Origin: Brasenia schreberi | Lineage: Eukaryota > Streptophyta > Magnoliopsida > Nymphaeales > Cabombaceae | DNA length: 64,000 nt | Direction of reading: 5' to 3' | NCBI GenBank assembly: GCA_036023115.1 | Contig: JAYKKT010000088.1 | Span: 434,001-498,000, forward strand | In this document: positions 11,472 through 22,542 of the stretch, one piece after another | Layout: the number at the start of each line of letters is the position of its first letter | How positions within the stretch are numbered: position 1 is the first letter of the stretch | Program-made: the position numbers and the translations under genes | Notes under the pieces: model-generated | Told to the model about the DNA's origin: nothing | Databases searched by the model: none | What the model saw: only the letters and a program-made list of their open reading frames with translations

Positions 11472-12160
11472 CCTGAAACAGTTGCTGGTGACGGTGTATT
11501 TGTCCTGCAACTGAAGGAGCACCTGAAGTTCAAAAGGAAATCAGATGATCTCTTTGTCGAACATACACTCAGTCTAACAGAGGCCCTTTGTGGTTTTCAA
11601 TTTGCTCTTACTCATCTTGATGGGAGGCAATTACTTGTAAAATCAAACCCAGGAGAAATCATGAAGCCTGGTACGAGTTTTATACCGTGCACTAGCGGGA
11701 TGCTTTTGATTTGCTGGCTGTATAATTTATCAGATCATGTTGCCTTTATTGTGATCATCCTTTTATTTGCAGCTTTTATAATCAATATGTGCCTGTTTTT
11801 CTTGGTGATTCATCTTGTCATGTGTATTTGCATTATCTTGTATGTATAGGCCAATATAAAGCGATTAATGATGAGGGGATGCCTCTCCAACAGAGGCCAT
11901 TCATGAAGGGCCGATTATATATCCACTTCAGTGTTGACTTCCCAGACTCTGGCTTGCTTTCAGCAGATCAATGCCTAAGTCTGGAGACAATTCTACCACC
12001 AAGGCCGAACAGCCAGCTATCATATACAGGGCTGGATGAGTGCGAGGAGACCACATTGCATGATGTCAACATTGAGGATGAGATGAGAAGGGAACAGCAT
12101 CATTTGCAGGAAGCTGATGAAGAGGCGCATGGTCCACATGTACAGTGTGTACAGCAGTGA
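11472..12160 (+). pseudogene. DNAJ (J2/J3, ANJ1-type) chaperone, C-terminal exons only
   Basis: Two exons, 11472-11670 and 11850-12160, encode the last 169 residues of a type I DnaJ/HSP40 co-chaperone of the plant J2/J3 group (about 420 residues when complete). These proteins stimulate Hsp70 in the cytosol. Seen: VFVLQLKEHLKFKRKSDDLF, LTEALCGFQFALTHLDGR and NPGEIMKPG in exon one; YKAINDEGMP, RPFMKGRLYIHF and DECEETTLHDVNIEDEMRR in exon two; and a terminal CVQQ, a CaaX farnesylation box like the CAQQ of ANJ1. The splice joins cleanly (AAGCCTG|GTACGA ... TATAG|GCC). The J domain and an intact zinc-finger exon are not present upstream, where an RTE LINE ends at 10800. This is best read as a truncated or interrupted copy, although these two exons have no inactivating change. 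Confidence 0.8.
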
Positions 12161-12595
12161 TTACTTGATTAGGGTAATATTTGCTTACCAAAACTTTGGC
12201 ACACATTCTTTTTCAGCAAATGATGAATAGGAATGTATATGTTCATCTACTTATATTTTCAACTTTTGGCCCTTTTTTCGATTTTGGGGGTGGCTACACC
12301 TTTGGAATATGAATGAGATCTTGATATTCAGGTTGTTCCTGTTGAGCATCACACCCTTGCTCTACTTTACATGTTTGATTTCAGATCGCCTGCTGTTACA
12401 TGTAATTGTTTGGAAAGATTCAGAAAAAGCTCCATGACAAGGAGATTAACTCTTGTCTAACTTGGTATACTTGGGAAATTTATCTGGTTCTGTCAATCGC
12501 ACCTGCTTCTCTAATTATTCTGCTATTTTTCCAGTTTGCAGCAAGAAATTCCGAATCATGATTTGGTGACCTTTTCAATTTGTAAATTGAGGAAA
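12161..12595 (+). other. 3' flank of the DNAJ fragment
   Basis: AT-rich sequence after the stop, consistent with a 3' untranslated region. No other feature is visible. Confidence 0.35.
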
Positions 12596-12642
12596 CCAAC
12601 TCCACCTAGCGTGGGAAAAGGCTTAGTTGTGGTTGTGGTTTA
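12596..12642 (+). mobile_element. minimal RTE LINE 3' end
   Basis: CCAACTCCACCTAGCGTGGG followed by AAAAGGCTTAGTTGTGGTTG: only the last ~45 bases of the LINE family remain. Confidence 0.65.
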
Positions 12643-12729
12643 CCAGGTGTGAGGATCTTTCCATCACTAATACATCGCATCCCACTAGAATAGAAGTCTG
12701 AAATGTGCTTTATGTGAGAATAGTCGTGT

Positions 12730-12990
12730 CCACTTCCTGGAACTTTAACCGAATCAGCTTGGGGCCTCGGTTATGATTTTAGAACCGCTGGTTCTGGGGT
12801 AGTTTCGGTTTATGGAATCCGTAGTTTTATTAAAAAAATTAAAATTCTTATTTGGTTTGATTATGGAATCAGTAGTTTTATTAAAAAATTTAAAAAACTT
12901 ATTTTAAAAAAATACTGAAACCACCAGTTTCAGTTTTATAAAAGGTGAAACCGGAACTGAACCAGGTGGTTCTTGGTTCCAGACCTCATA
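12730..12990. repeat. GGTTC/GAACC-rich dispersed repeat
   Basis: Cluster of AACCGxxGGTTC and GAACCAG motifs (for example ACCGCTGGTTC, GAAACCGGAACTGAACCAG), related to clusters at 18480-18790, 46960-47350, 51110-51250, 53010-53590 and 58610-58900. Confidence 0.5.
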
Positions 12991-13562
12991 ACCTTCATCT
13001 CGTGAGCTGAGTCACCGGCCAGTAGAGCTAACGGTTTGAGTGCATACTTTTGTTCTTCCACAGAATCTAGTCTGACCCAAGTGATGGTTGTGAAATCCAA
13101 CTTTGTTGGTGTCTGGTACAAGGCAGTTTGTCCGGATTATCCGTGAAATGCATGAACGCTCAGATCTTTGAGGACATACTTTATGCTGTGTTATGCTAGC
13201 TACCATCAGTGTTGGATTGGCAAAAGCCGCCACTGGCAATGAATTGAAGTTGAGTTTGATTCTTCTGGGTTTGGCGAGTGTCGCCGTCGCATTGGGTTGA
13301 AGTGGATTTGGGGACGAAAAGAATAAGGAAATCCCACGACGGGAACCTCTTTGTACACCCCACCCCAATCCCATTTTGTGGGTCTTGGGGATTCCGTCAT
13401 GCCCAATCTCACTTAAGAAAAAAATCAGTTAATATTATATACTTAACAAAATACAATATCTTCTTTGTGGCATTTATATTATTAAATTAGAAGTTATTAT
13501 ATGTATATATATAATATGCATATAAAATACTTATAAACATATATAAATACATTATACATGTA
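12991..13562. other. intergenic, no gene recognised
   Basis: Contains overlapping open frames on both strands at 13012-13490. None resembles a known family and they shadow each other. Ends in an AT-rich tract. Confidence 0.35.
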
Positions 13563-13570
13563 TATTTTAT

Positions 13571-13919
13571 ATAATCCATGTTGTAAAAATCTGACGAGGT
13601 TTTACGTTGGCTGTCGGAAGCCTAACACAACCCTCCTCTTTTATCTGGGCTTGGGACCGGCAATGCAAGGGTGATCCCTTATATAGAAAGAAGATCAAAA
13701 GAAGAACCAATAAGAAGGTTAGAAAAACTAAATTTGGAAAGTATTAAAAGAGGTAGAGGACGACCACAAAAGTGTTGGAAAGAAACAATAAAGAATGATA
13801 TAGTGTATTGGGAGTTAACTGCTAACATGACACACGATAGGGATCTGTGGAAACAAAGAATCCATGTAGTCGACCCCATCTAGTATGAGAAAAGGCTTAG
13901 TTGTTGTTGTTGTTGTTGT
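13571..13919 (+). mobile_element. RTE LINE copy with inverted 5' end
   Basis: 13571-13680 is the reverse complement of the LINE 5' untranslated region (from CATGGATT back to AAGGGATCACCC). It is followed without a gap by 13681-13919, the forward 3' end (GRGRPQKCWKE codons, TTG tail). An inverted 5' segment whose 5' terminus faces the forward 3' segment is what twin priming during target-primed reverse transcription produces. Confidence 0.88.
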
Positions 13920-13966
13920 ATACATGTATATTTTATACAATATATATAGAGAGAAAGAGAGTTAAA

Positions 13967-14247
13967 ATGGTATGTGCTAGTATACTTAGGTGTAAACAAA
14001 TTAAAGTAAATTTCAATATTCATCTTTGATGATGGATGGTTGAAATTTGATAAATTTGAATCTATAAAGTAAAAGACACTATTTTTTGTAGGTACACTTT
14101 ATTCACATGAACATTTTTTCTTTTTAAATTTTAAATAACATTTTTTCTTTTTAAATTTTAAATTTCAATCATACTTCACAAAAATCAATGGTTAAGATTT
14201 CTTTGAATTTGTTGGTATTTAATGGTATTAGCATAGACTAGTATATC
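13967..14247. mobile_element. MITE, TGGTATxTxCTAG family (copy 1)
   Basis: About 280 bp with imperfect inverted ends (TGGTATGTGCTAGTATACTT at the left, the complement around 14225-14247). The interior is shared with 21207-21440 and 56421-56662 (GATGGATGGTTGAAATTT, TGTAGGTACACTTTATTCAC). It contains a 26-bp tandem duplication near 14111-14163. Confidence 0.6.
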
Positions 14248-14249
14248 TT

Positions 14250-14295
<46 letters not shown>

Positions 14296-14314
14296 GTTAC
14301 CTTAAACCTTATCC

Positions 14315-14315
<1 letters not shown>

Positions 14316-14354
<39 letters not shown>
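14316..14354 (+). repeat. 39-base poly(C) run
   Basis: An uninterrupted run of C from 14316 to 14354, next to (TA)n and (GT)n repeats. Homopolymer C of this length is rare; it may be a sequencing or gap artefact or a true G-quadruplex-forming tract. Confidence 0.9.
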
Positions 14355-14823
14355 TTCTTGCAGGTTTTCCTTCAGTTGCCCCTTCTCCTGCAGCGGAGCG
14401 GGTGAAAATTACCATCTCTAAGTGAGCGATTAGCATATGAAGCAGGCAAAAATGTAAGAAATTTCGTGTGGAAGGTAGGCCAACCCGAGGGGTTCTAGAA
14501 AAATGCATGTTTCAAGCCAAACCAGAACCAAGCCTTTCACTCACAATTAAGCTTAAAAGTTATTATTTTGGTGGGCATGGTCCGTTTGGTAGGCCCAAGT
14601 ACGGCCTTTGCTATAATGGGACATGTCGAGCCCACACAGATAAGGTTCAATTTAAAGTCGTGCTTTTGGACACACTCGCGAAGTGCTCAAAACTATTCAA
14701 GGGGCATAGTGACGCATGGTACGGCCTGCATTATATACCTCCAATTCATTGGAAGGATTGCACTAATAATGCAACAAGCTCCGAAGAATCATGTTGAGGC
14801 TTTGGAATATATATATATATATA

Positions 14824-14995
14824 TAGCAGTGGATCTACATACAGGGTGGGGGCACTACTCCTCCCAAAATTTGAAATTTGACTGTAACATTTTACAGTTC
14901 AATACATGGTTAAGATACATTTCAACCATGCTTCACCTCCCTAACGCTATGAAATAAGTTTTGCTCCCAACACTATTTTCTAGATCTGTTATTAT
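14824..14995. mobile_element. MITE, CAGTGGATCTA family (copy 1)
   Basis: Begins AGCAGTGGATCTACATACAG and ends CTAGATCTGTTA, giving inverted ends. The interior ACAGTTCAATACATGGTTAAG is shared with 20070-20215 and 31546-31722. No ORF. Confidence 0.55.
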
Positions 14996-15192
14996 ATATA
15001 GAGAGAGTGAGTGAGTGAGAGAGACATTGAATTTTACTTAATACATACTTTCAATTCATGTCTATATATTATTTTTTGATGGTATAAATGTAATAATATT
15101 GTTTTTTAAATATTATTTTAAAGGCCTATAATTTTTAAATTATAGGCTAACTCCTAAAAAGTAATGAATGAAGATGTCCCAAGTAAGAACTG

Positions 15193-15193
<1 letters not shown>

Positions 15194-15243
<50 letters not shown>
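15194..15243. repeat. (TA)n microsatellite
   Basis: About 25 uninterrupted TA units. Confidence 0.9.
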
Positions 15244-15246
<3 letters not shown>

Positions 15247-16004
15247 GTGTATGCACGTACACACAAACATGACATGACACATAGAATAGGTTTTGATGTG
15301 ATCCAATGATCTCATCAGTCATGAATAGGTTTTCAATGGTTTCATTTCAACACATAATGTTCATCTAAAATATCCAAACTTTTAATAGTTGGCAATGCAT
15401 CAAATTTGATGGTTGATAAGAACACATCATGCTAAAACTACTCGAATCCTACTAAATTGACAAATACACAGACACACACACATGTGCATGCACACACACA
15501 CACAGAGACTTCATGATCGGCAGTCGAAACACCAATGTTTTCACAATTCAAAGCCAGGGATATTGCCTTAAGTCACAAGAGCCAAAGATGATATGGGTTC
15601 ACTTGCCCGGGAGTCACTAGTTTTAGTTTCAAGAAGGGAGCAGAGCAGATCTTTGTGAGCCCCGATAGCATCTCTTTCAGCATCACTATCCTCCGTATAT
15701 TTATAGAGAAGTACATCTTATTTGACTTGATCATACCTTAATGATTATGAGTTCCAAGTAATACAAAAACCAAAACCATTCCAAAGCCCGGTGAGGTGGA
15801 CTACCTTGATTCCTACTTGTCATGGTGCTCCATTTTTCGTCATGTTAGTATTTAATTTAAAAATGTTAAAGTTATAACATTATGTATTTTTAGTTTCTTT
15901 TCAAGGGCTTATTATGCCTGCTTTTGCTTCTTTTAAAATATTCACTATCTACTATCAAACATTTTATCTTCTTTTTCTCTCTCTCTCTTAAGTTAAAAAA
16001 GTGA
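15244..16004. other. intergenic, no gene recognised
   Basis: AT-rich sequence with a (CA)n tract near 15470-15503. No recognisable coding exon. Confidence 0.4.
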
Positions 16005-16234
16005 AGAAAAATCATTTAAAATGGTTTTAACACGTGGAAAGACGACCAAATAAAGCTGTAAAAAGGTAAAAAACTATATCACGAATCAAAAGTCTTGAAG
16101 AAAACAATAAAAAATGATCTAATTTATGTTGATTTAACTCTTAGCATGAAACATGATAGGGTTCTATAGAGAAAAAATACATTTAACCGATTTTATCTAG
16201 TATGAGGAAAAGGGCTTGGTAATTGTTGTTGTAA
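16005..16234 (+). mobile_element. degenerate RTE LINE 3' end
   Basis: Follows the 3' end of the family (AAAACAATAAAAAATGATCTA, CATGATAGGGTTCT, TATCTAGTATGAGGAAAAGG) and ends in a TTGTTGTTGT tail, with many substitutions. Confidence 0.7.
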
Positions 16235-16249
16235 GTGTGAAGCCAAGTG

Positions 16250-16320
16250 CATGCTTTGGATATCAAACTCATGACCTTCAACTTGTGAGTGACCCCACGA
16301 GCTATTGCTCTTTGTGCATC
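16250..16320 (-). mobile_element. tRNA-like SINE fragment
   Basis: Minus strand reads ...AGCAATAGCTCGTGG (box A-like), CACAAGTTGAAGGTCATGAG, TTTGATATCC (box B-like). It shares this layout with the other copies listed (see 50590-50700). Confidence 0.45.
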
Positions 16321-16639
16321 AAATGTTTCGTCTAGCCGTCTCTAATTGTCCAAACCATTTTGTGCACCTCATGCATTATGTTCTGTCGATGTGATACTAC
16401 CTTTATCTCAAGCAGTCTTACAAATTTGGTCTTTTATTGTTTCGACTAAAACTTGTTATTCTACTCCTAATTATTTGAATTTATATTAGAACTCTCCTTT
16501 TATATATATAAGAAAACCAGATCATAGCCATCATTCCTTTTGGGTCGCATGAAAATAATTAAAAAAGTATGAAGTATATTGTTATTATACTCATGCCACC
16601 TAAAAAAGCAATGGTTGAACAATTTAAAAGTGGACACGA

Positions 16640-16640
16640 C

Positions 16641-16681
<41 letters not shown>

Positions 16682-16950
16682 ATATATACCCCGAGATTAA
16701 ATCTCAATCACAAAGTTCAAATCTTGAGCGCCCATGGATTAAAGCAAGGCATACTCCTGACACCCACAAGAGGTATGGATTAAAGCAAGGCATACTCCTT
16801 ACACCCAAAAGGGGGTATGAGTGAACAACATCAATAGTAGGCATAATCCAATCTCGTTGTCTCTCTCTATATATAGAAACACGATATTAGATCTCGAGGA
16901 ACAAATTGAAATCTTGAACGACCATTGATTAAAGCAAGGCATACTCCTGA
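16640..16950 (+). repeat. local duplications with (CT)n
   Basis: GATTAAAGCAAGGCATACTC occurs three times (about 16737, 16777, 16928), and TCAAATCTTGAGCGCCCATG recurs as GAAATCTTGAACGACCATTG. This indicates a ~190-bp duplicated unit next to a (CT)n tract. Confidence 0.7.
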
Positions 16951-17199
16951 TTTTTTGCAATAAACAACTGGCAGATGGGAGGCCATAATCAAAAGGGTCA
17001 TATCTCAAAAGAAAAGAAAAAGAAAAGGAAAGCAAGGGTCCCAATTATCTCTACTACGGCAATTTTGAGAGCCGTGGACTCTAAACCACCATAAGAAACG
17101 AGGGGGAGCAGTTCCTTTGGAACCATGTATCCGAGTCTTTTTCTTATCGCCGTTGCAGTTCAAGATTGCAAAGAAACTCGGGGTTGGTGAGATGGGCAG

Positions 17200-18480
17200 C
17201 GGCGGATCAAGAAACTTATTCCGGCGAGGCGGTCTTTAAAACATTTCAATTTCTTTTAAAATTTCAATAAAAGCAAATTTCAGAATTTTGGATAGGACGG
17301 TCACCCCACCCCTCCACAATGTGGGTCTGCTACTGGTTACAGGGCTGCTCACCGTGGTTCGATCTGGCCGATCCAGCTTAATAATGGGCCAGGAAAACAA
17401 GCCTGACTCTTACAAGATCTTTACTCCACCACATCAGGCGTTGCAAATTGGGTATCTTGGTGGCTTCCCTTCAGGTCCAGGTCAAGAATAGGTCGACCCA
17501 ACCCAATTTTTTGCTCGTCCATTTTGAAGAGTAGGAGACGACCTGAGTTGGGTAAGCGTTAGTTCCAAGTTGACCTGACGACAACCCCATATAATGTATA
17601 TGATATAATCATATGTATATATGTATTAAGTATATTATAATACACACATATGTAATTGAATCATGCCCACCACTGATAAACTTACTGCTCATTCATTACT
17701 TTTCAGTAGCAGTGTAATTTAAAATTTGTAAAAGTTTTTGAGTAAGCACATAGAGTAATATTTTTATACTTATACCCCCAAAAGTAATTGTCGAACATGA
17801 GTAAACAACGTCAACGGTAGACAAAATCCAATCACTCTTTTAATATAAAACATATGTTACACACATGCATACTATATTAATAATGTATTATATATAACTC
17901 TCAAAGAAAAATAGAAATATATATGATATACTATTTTATATACATACCGGGTTGGGTCTGGGTCAAGCCAGACATGACGCAATCTCTTGTCATCTCAGTT
18001 TTGAATGACACAAACTCGAACCGTGGTTCCTAACACCCAACCTGGTGGCAGATTTCCCTAACCCGAGAATACCTATAATCAGATGGGTAATTCCACTGCA
18101 AAATTAATATGTGAACTTTGGAAAGGATGCTACGTCCTCTTCCAGGTACTGATCGTGTTTGGCTTTTCTCATAATTGCATTATATTAAGGAATATAGAAC
18201 CGTATGAATTGTATTTATTCACTCAGCCTTAGTCCTTTACTATTCAAGTCAAGACAAGGTCCTTCTTATAAATACTTCTATTTTCTCAATATATATATAT
18301 ATATATATTAAATTATCTATCAATAATTTTGAAATTTCATGTAATAATACTAGGGTTTCATTTTGGATAAAGGAATTCATAGTTGTCCATTTCTTTCTGA
18401 TAATTAAGCTGTCACGTTTCTGAATATTCCCTTAAGCAAATATTTCAAAAATTTTCTCCACTTGCCTGAGAGGTATAGAT
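17200..18480. other. intergenic, repeat debris, no gene recognised
   Basis: Contains a CAGCGGCGGATCAAG start at ~17206 like the CAGTGGCGGATCTA MITE family, a GGGTTGGGTC/GACCCAACCC-rich patch at 17485-17580, AT-rich sequence and a short (TA)n at 18289-18309. No exon was recognised. Confidence 0.4.
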
Positions 18481-18790
18481 AGGCATGGGGGGTTCCGGTT
18501 TGCCTAGAACAAAAAACCGGGATCAGGCTGGTTTGAAACCACCAGTTTCGGTGCTGGTTCCTGTTTAAGTCCTAAACCATCTCAATATTACATTTTTTGA
18601 ATATTAACAAAAACAATATTAAAAAATATGGAACCAGTAATTCCAAATTGCTGGTTTTGGTTCTGCAAAAGCTGGAACAGGAACAGAACGGGTTCTTCCG
18701 GGTTCCGGATCTGGTTCTAGCTGGTTCTTGATTCGGTTTGGTTTCAGTTGGAACCGCCGGTCCAATTCATAACCGGCCATGTCTAGGTAT
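18480..18790. repeat. GGTTC/GAACC-rich dispersed repeat
   Basis: Dense GGTTCCGG, CTGGTTC and GAACCGCCGGTCC motifs; same style as the cluster at 53010-53590. Confidence 0.55.
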
Positions 18791-19783
18791 AATCTATAGA
18801 GGCACTTGTGATATTTGCTCTAAACTTGTAAAAAAATAACTTTCTGAAATGTCAAAATTCCCAGGATAAAGGAAAATTTTCCCTAGTATGCACCAGTTGA
18901 GGAGGCTCCTAGCTAGTGTATGTGCTCACCTAGTTCATCATCCCACAAGCCAAGCACAAGCTGGCTCTTCAAGCCGTCCGAGCTGAACAAAATGGCTCGT
19001 GTCTGATCAGCTCGTTGAGTCAAGTAATATAATAATTTCTTGTATTTTTGTTTGCATGTCAAATGGCTGAAAGCTTGAAAATCTTTCTCATATATAAAAT
19101 TTTGCTTACTTAAATTTTCATTTTTAATAAAAATGATATAATTAAAACTGAAGCTAATGACCAACTTAATCGGCTTATCTGATTAAGCTCATGTTATTTC
19201 CATTCTCAGCCTATCTAAAGGGTGTGTTCAACATTTTAAGTTGGTGCACTGGTATACATTTGATTTTTTGTGACCAAATACGGAACAATTCCGGTGGTTC
19301 AAACAGTCGGAATATCTCGAAAAATAATTCCGGCAGTGAAAGAGAAGAAGCTGCGACTGACCCATATGAAGATCATTCACCTTGTTTACCTGTCTCAGTC
19401 CTAAATCCTCTTTTAAACACCGAATAGTCAAAGTTCAGATCACTAGAGCACACACAAACATATCTAATGGGTACTAAGGAGCCAGACATAAAATGCCATA
19501 TCTGAACTTTTAATGATTTAAGGACACAACCTACTAGCACTAGCAGGAACCAAGTCCTATCTCTCCACTAATACATATGCATGCGTGCATGCACAACATA
19601 TATGCGCACGCATCCACACATACACTCTGAATCTGCACATATATGTGTGTATGCATCCACACATACACATGTGTGAGGATAGTGTCCTAGACCTCTCATG
19701 CACAATCTTGTGCACTCATTTAAAAGTCTAGGAATTAGTCACTTTTAAAGTGGAGAATGCACACGAATGATGAATGATGATGT

Positions 19784-19839
<56 letters not shown>

Positions 19840-20065
19840 GCATGTGTGCACGTGCATGCATGTATGTATATATATATTGTTAAGACTCCTATTCACGATA
19901 AACTCTTTTTAACAATCTAAACATTTAAACTCTTTTATGGGAGGAGGTTCAAAAAGTGAAAATTCTTTTTAAAAAACCAAGAAGTACAAGGTACATTATA
20001 TATTATTTTCCTTTTTAAAACAATCCATCCGAGAGATGGTCTCTCTCTCTATATATATATACATA
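18791..20065. other. intergenic, no gene recognised
   Basis: Open frames here (for example 18913-19164 and 19191-19427) lack similarity to anything I know. A (CA)n(TA)n tract lies at 19786-19840. Confidence 0.4.
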
Positions 20066-20069
20066 CACC

Positions 20070-20215
20070 CGGATCTACATGGAGGGATGGGGGCGGTTGC
20101 ATGTTGAAATTTTAAAATTTTACAGTGAATATATGGTTGAGATTCATGGTTTGCCTCCCCAAGACTATGAAATATATACATCGCCCCCTCCAACACTATT
20201 TCCACTGCATACCCA
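20070..20215. mobile_element. MITE, CAGTGGATCTA family (copy 2, partial)
   Basis: CCGGATCTACATGGAGGG at the left, then TTTTACAGTGAATATATGG and AACACTATTTCCACTGC at the right; it matches the interior of 14824-14995. Confidence 0.5.
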
Positions 20216-20870
20216 CTGAAGAAATAACTTAAAAAAAAATCTTTAATCTTTACTTGATAGATGACAGCCTCACGCAGGCACTGACCTTCGGCCCGACTCA
20301 CGATCGTACCAAATAGTGGGGAACCTAAAGTCGTATAAAATTGTATATATCTAGCGACTCATACTGCCAGACTCTTCGGTTGTCATTTCGAGCCACCTTT
20401 CTTTTGTAACCTTCTAAAGCGTTGCTTTCCTGCACAAACTCTTTTGACGCTACTCGTCACGATCCTCATTTTAACCTTTTGGAAGGTAGCACAGGCATCA
20501 ACTCTTCTCTTACTTACTATGGCATCGTCCTATGCACTTTATAGATGCGAAGAGTGATAATAGAAACAAAATTCATCAACTTGGGATACTCTCTGTACAA
20601 CTTGGTTAATCTGTCACATCATAACGTGGAGAAAAGTTGGAAAATTTGAGGAGAAAAAACCCGAGGGTGTTATGAAAACCCGTGTAGGATCCTACCCGTC
20701 CAGATTTGTAGGAAAAAATCATGATTAGACCCTTCCTATACATGGGAAATAGGGTCGATGGGTTGAGTCACGTTTAGTTCGGGTCAAAAGGAGGTCGACA
20801 TTGACATGAACTGTTTTCCTTTTCGTATTCCCTTTCAAAACCCAAATCTCATATATAAATAAATATATAT
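20216..20870. other. intergenic, no gene recognised
   Basis: No recognisable exon, repeat terminus or RNA gene. Confidence 0.4.
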
Positions 20871-20888
20871 ATAGTGATTGGATCCTAC

Positions 20889-20892
<4 letters not shown>

Positions 20893-20980
<88 letters not shown>
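20893..20980. repeat. long (TA)n microsatellite
   Basis: About 43 TA units, uninterrupted. Confidence 0.9.
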
Positions 20981-20984
<4 letters not shown>

Positions 20985-20994
20985 TATATATATA

Positions 20995-21195
20995 TATAGG
21001 GAGAGTAATTAGATCTTGCCTACACCCACAAATGTTCACTCATGTCTATCTAATACTTTTATGTAATATGAAAATAATAAAATATATTTTATACTTATAC
21101 AAAACCTCTTAAATTTTTTTAAATTATACTCTTGCCATTCAAAAATAATGAGTAGATAGGTATGAGTGTGGGTAGTATCTAATTTTTCACTATAT
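20995..21195. mobile_element. foldback MITE, second family
   Basis: Left end GTAATTAGATCTTGCCTACACCC... and the complement of the right end (AAAAATTAGATACTACCCACAC) form an imperfect ~45-bp terminal inverted repeat around an AT-rich core. No ORF. Confidence 0.6.
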
Positions 21196-21206
21196 ATATA
21201 GAAAAT

Positions 21207-21440
21207 TGGTATATTATAGCACACTTAGGTGCTAACAAATCCAAAACAAATCTCAACCATTCAATTTTTTTTACGATGGATGGTTGAATTTTGAAATTTA
21301 AGAAACAAAGTTGCTTGTATGAATAAAGTGTACCTACAAAAAGTATATATGTACTTTTTATATTTAATTTTAATCATCCATCGATTAATGATTATGTTTT
21401 ATTTTGATTTGCTAGCACATAAGTGTGCTATCATATACCA
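21207..21440. mobile_element. MITE, TGGTATATxATAGCAC family (copy 2)
   Basis: Terminal inverted repeats of ~35 bp: TGGTATATTATAGCACACTT at the left and the complement of AAGTGTGCTATCATATACCA at the right, with GGTGCTAACAAATC inside. 234 bp, AT-rich, no ORF; it belongs with 13967-14247 and 56421-56662. Confidence 0.75.
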
Positions 21441-21489
21441 TATATATATATATATATATTTGAGTACAAGAGGAAGCAGAAGTCTAACA

Positions 21490-21580
21490 CACCACCCACA
21501 CATGCATCCTATGAGAGTCAAACTCTTCACCAACAGCAACGGTGCTACATCACCTTGTCTTTAAGTTAACACTCTTAGGT
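21490..21580 (-). mobile_element. tRNA-like SINE fragment
   Basis: CACACATGCATCCTATGAGAG, then GTCAAACTCTTCACC and a degraded box A complement near 21560-21572. Same layout as 21900-21990 and 27425-27530. Confidence 0.4.
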
Positions 21581-21639
21581 ATTAAACTTTGTTATTATCA
21601 GCCCAAAAACCTACTAAACTAAAACTAGACCAAGCACAA

Positions 21640-21775
21640 AGAGCAATGACTTACTTGGGAAGAGGGTTGACTCACATATCAAAGGTCATGAGGTTGATAC
21701 TCAGGTTGTGCATCTGGCTCCAACCTCCCCATTATTCCCAAAAGAAAGAAAGAAGCAAACTTTATCCCACACTAA
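21640..21775 (+). mobile_element. tRNA-like SINE copy
   Basis: Plus strand: GAGCAATGACTTACTTGGG (box A-like), then GTTGACTCACATATCAAAGG, TCATGAGGTTGATACTC (box B-like), TGGCTCCAACCTCC and an A-rich end. One of the more complete copies. Confidence 0.5.
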
Positions 21776-21899
21776 GTGGATGAGTAACGATTCCTATTTG
21801 CTATTATGCTTTATGCCTCATGTTAGCATTAACTTAAAGAGATTAGATTATACTCTAATGCTTTTCTTCTAATACTTTTGAAGTCTTTTTTTATGTTTA

Positions 21900-21990
21900 A
21901 CACACACATGCATCCCTTGGGAGTCAAACTCCCACTAACAGCAAGAGCATCAAAGAGTCGTGCCAGTTGAGCTAACGCTCTAGGTGCTTT
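21900..21990 (-). mobile_element. tRNA-like SINE fragment
   Basis: Minus strand reads AGAGCGTTAGCTCAACTGG (a good tRNA box A), CACGACTCTTTGATG, then GGGAGTTTGACTCCC (box B-like). The TAGCTCAACTGG block is near the eukaryotic box A consensus TRGCNNAGYNGG. Confidence 0.55.
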
Positions 21991-22542
21991 TCAAGTTTTA
22001 ATTGTTCAAAGATCATAGTTGTTACCTAGCTTAGTCGGGGTCAAATACAAAAGACAAAAAATAGGAAGGTCAGAAGTTCAATGAAGGGGGCATACCTCTG
22101 GGTGTGATCCGCTTAATTCAAGCTTCTCAGTTTGGAGAATATATATAACATATAGTTGTCGCCATTTTTTTCTGCATCAATATATATATTGATTAGTTTT
22201 GATACTAACCCATTGTAACGATCACCATCGTTCATCATAATCAAAAGATAATTTCATGCTACCTTGGGGGGAAATTTTGAGGGGAATTAGGCCAATATGA
22301 CAAGGTGCATTTTGAAAACTTTTAGTTTTTTCTTTTTTTCATTCAATGATGCATTCTCATTCAGCCATAAGTGAGCATGTTTGGTAACGTCAGAAGACGT
22401 CAAGAGACCGTTCTCTCTCTCTCTCTCCCCTCTTTGTTGGGTCCCATTCACTTGTTTTTTTTAAAGCACCCATCTGATTGAGGAATCATAAAACCATTGC
22501 TACATCACTTTGATATTCAACACATACAGCAACTCCTGGGTG

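Noticed and set aside
13012..13490. Overlapping open frames on both strands
   Set aside because: No family resemblance and mutual shadows; a short hydrophobic stretch (LILLGLASVAVALG) on the plus strand is not enough to call a gene.
14468..14957. Two overlapping plus-strand frames (109 and 129 codons)
   Set aside because: No recognisable domain, both frames open only by chance, and the region runs into (TA)n and a MITE.
20725..21039. Frame with a long Ile/Tyr repeat
   Set aside because: Translation of a (TA)n microsatellite; not a protein.
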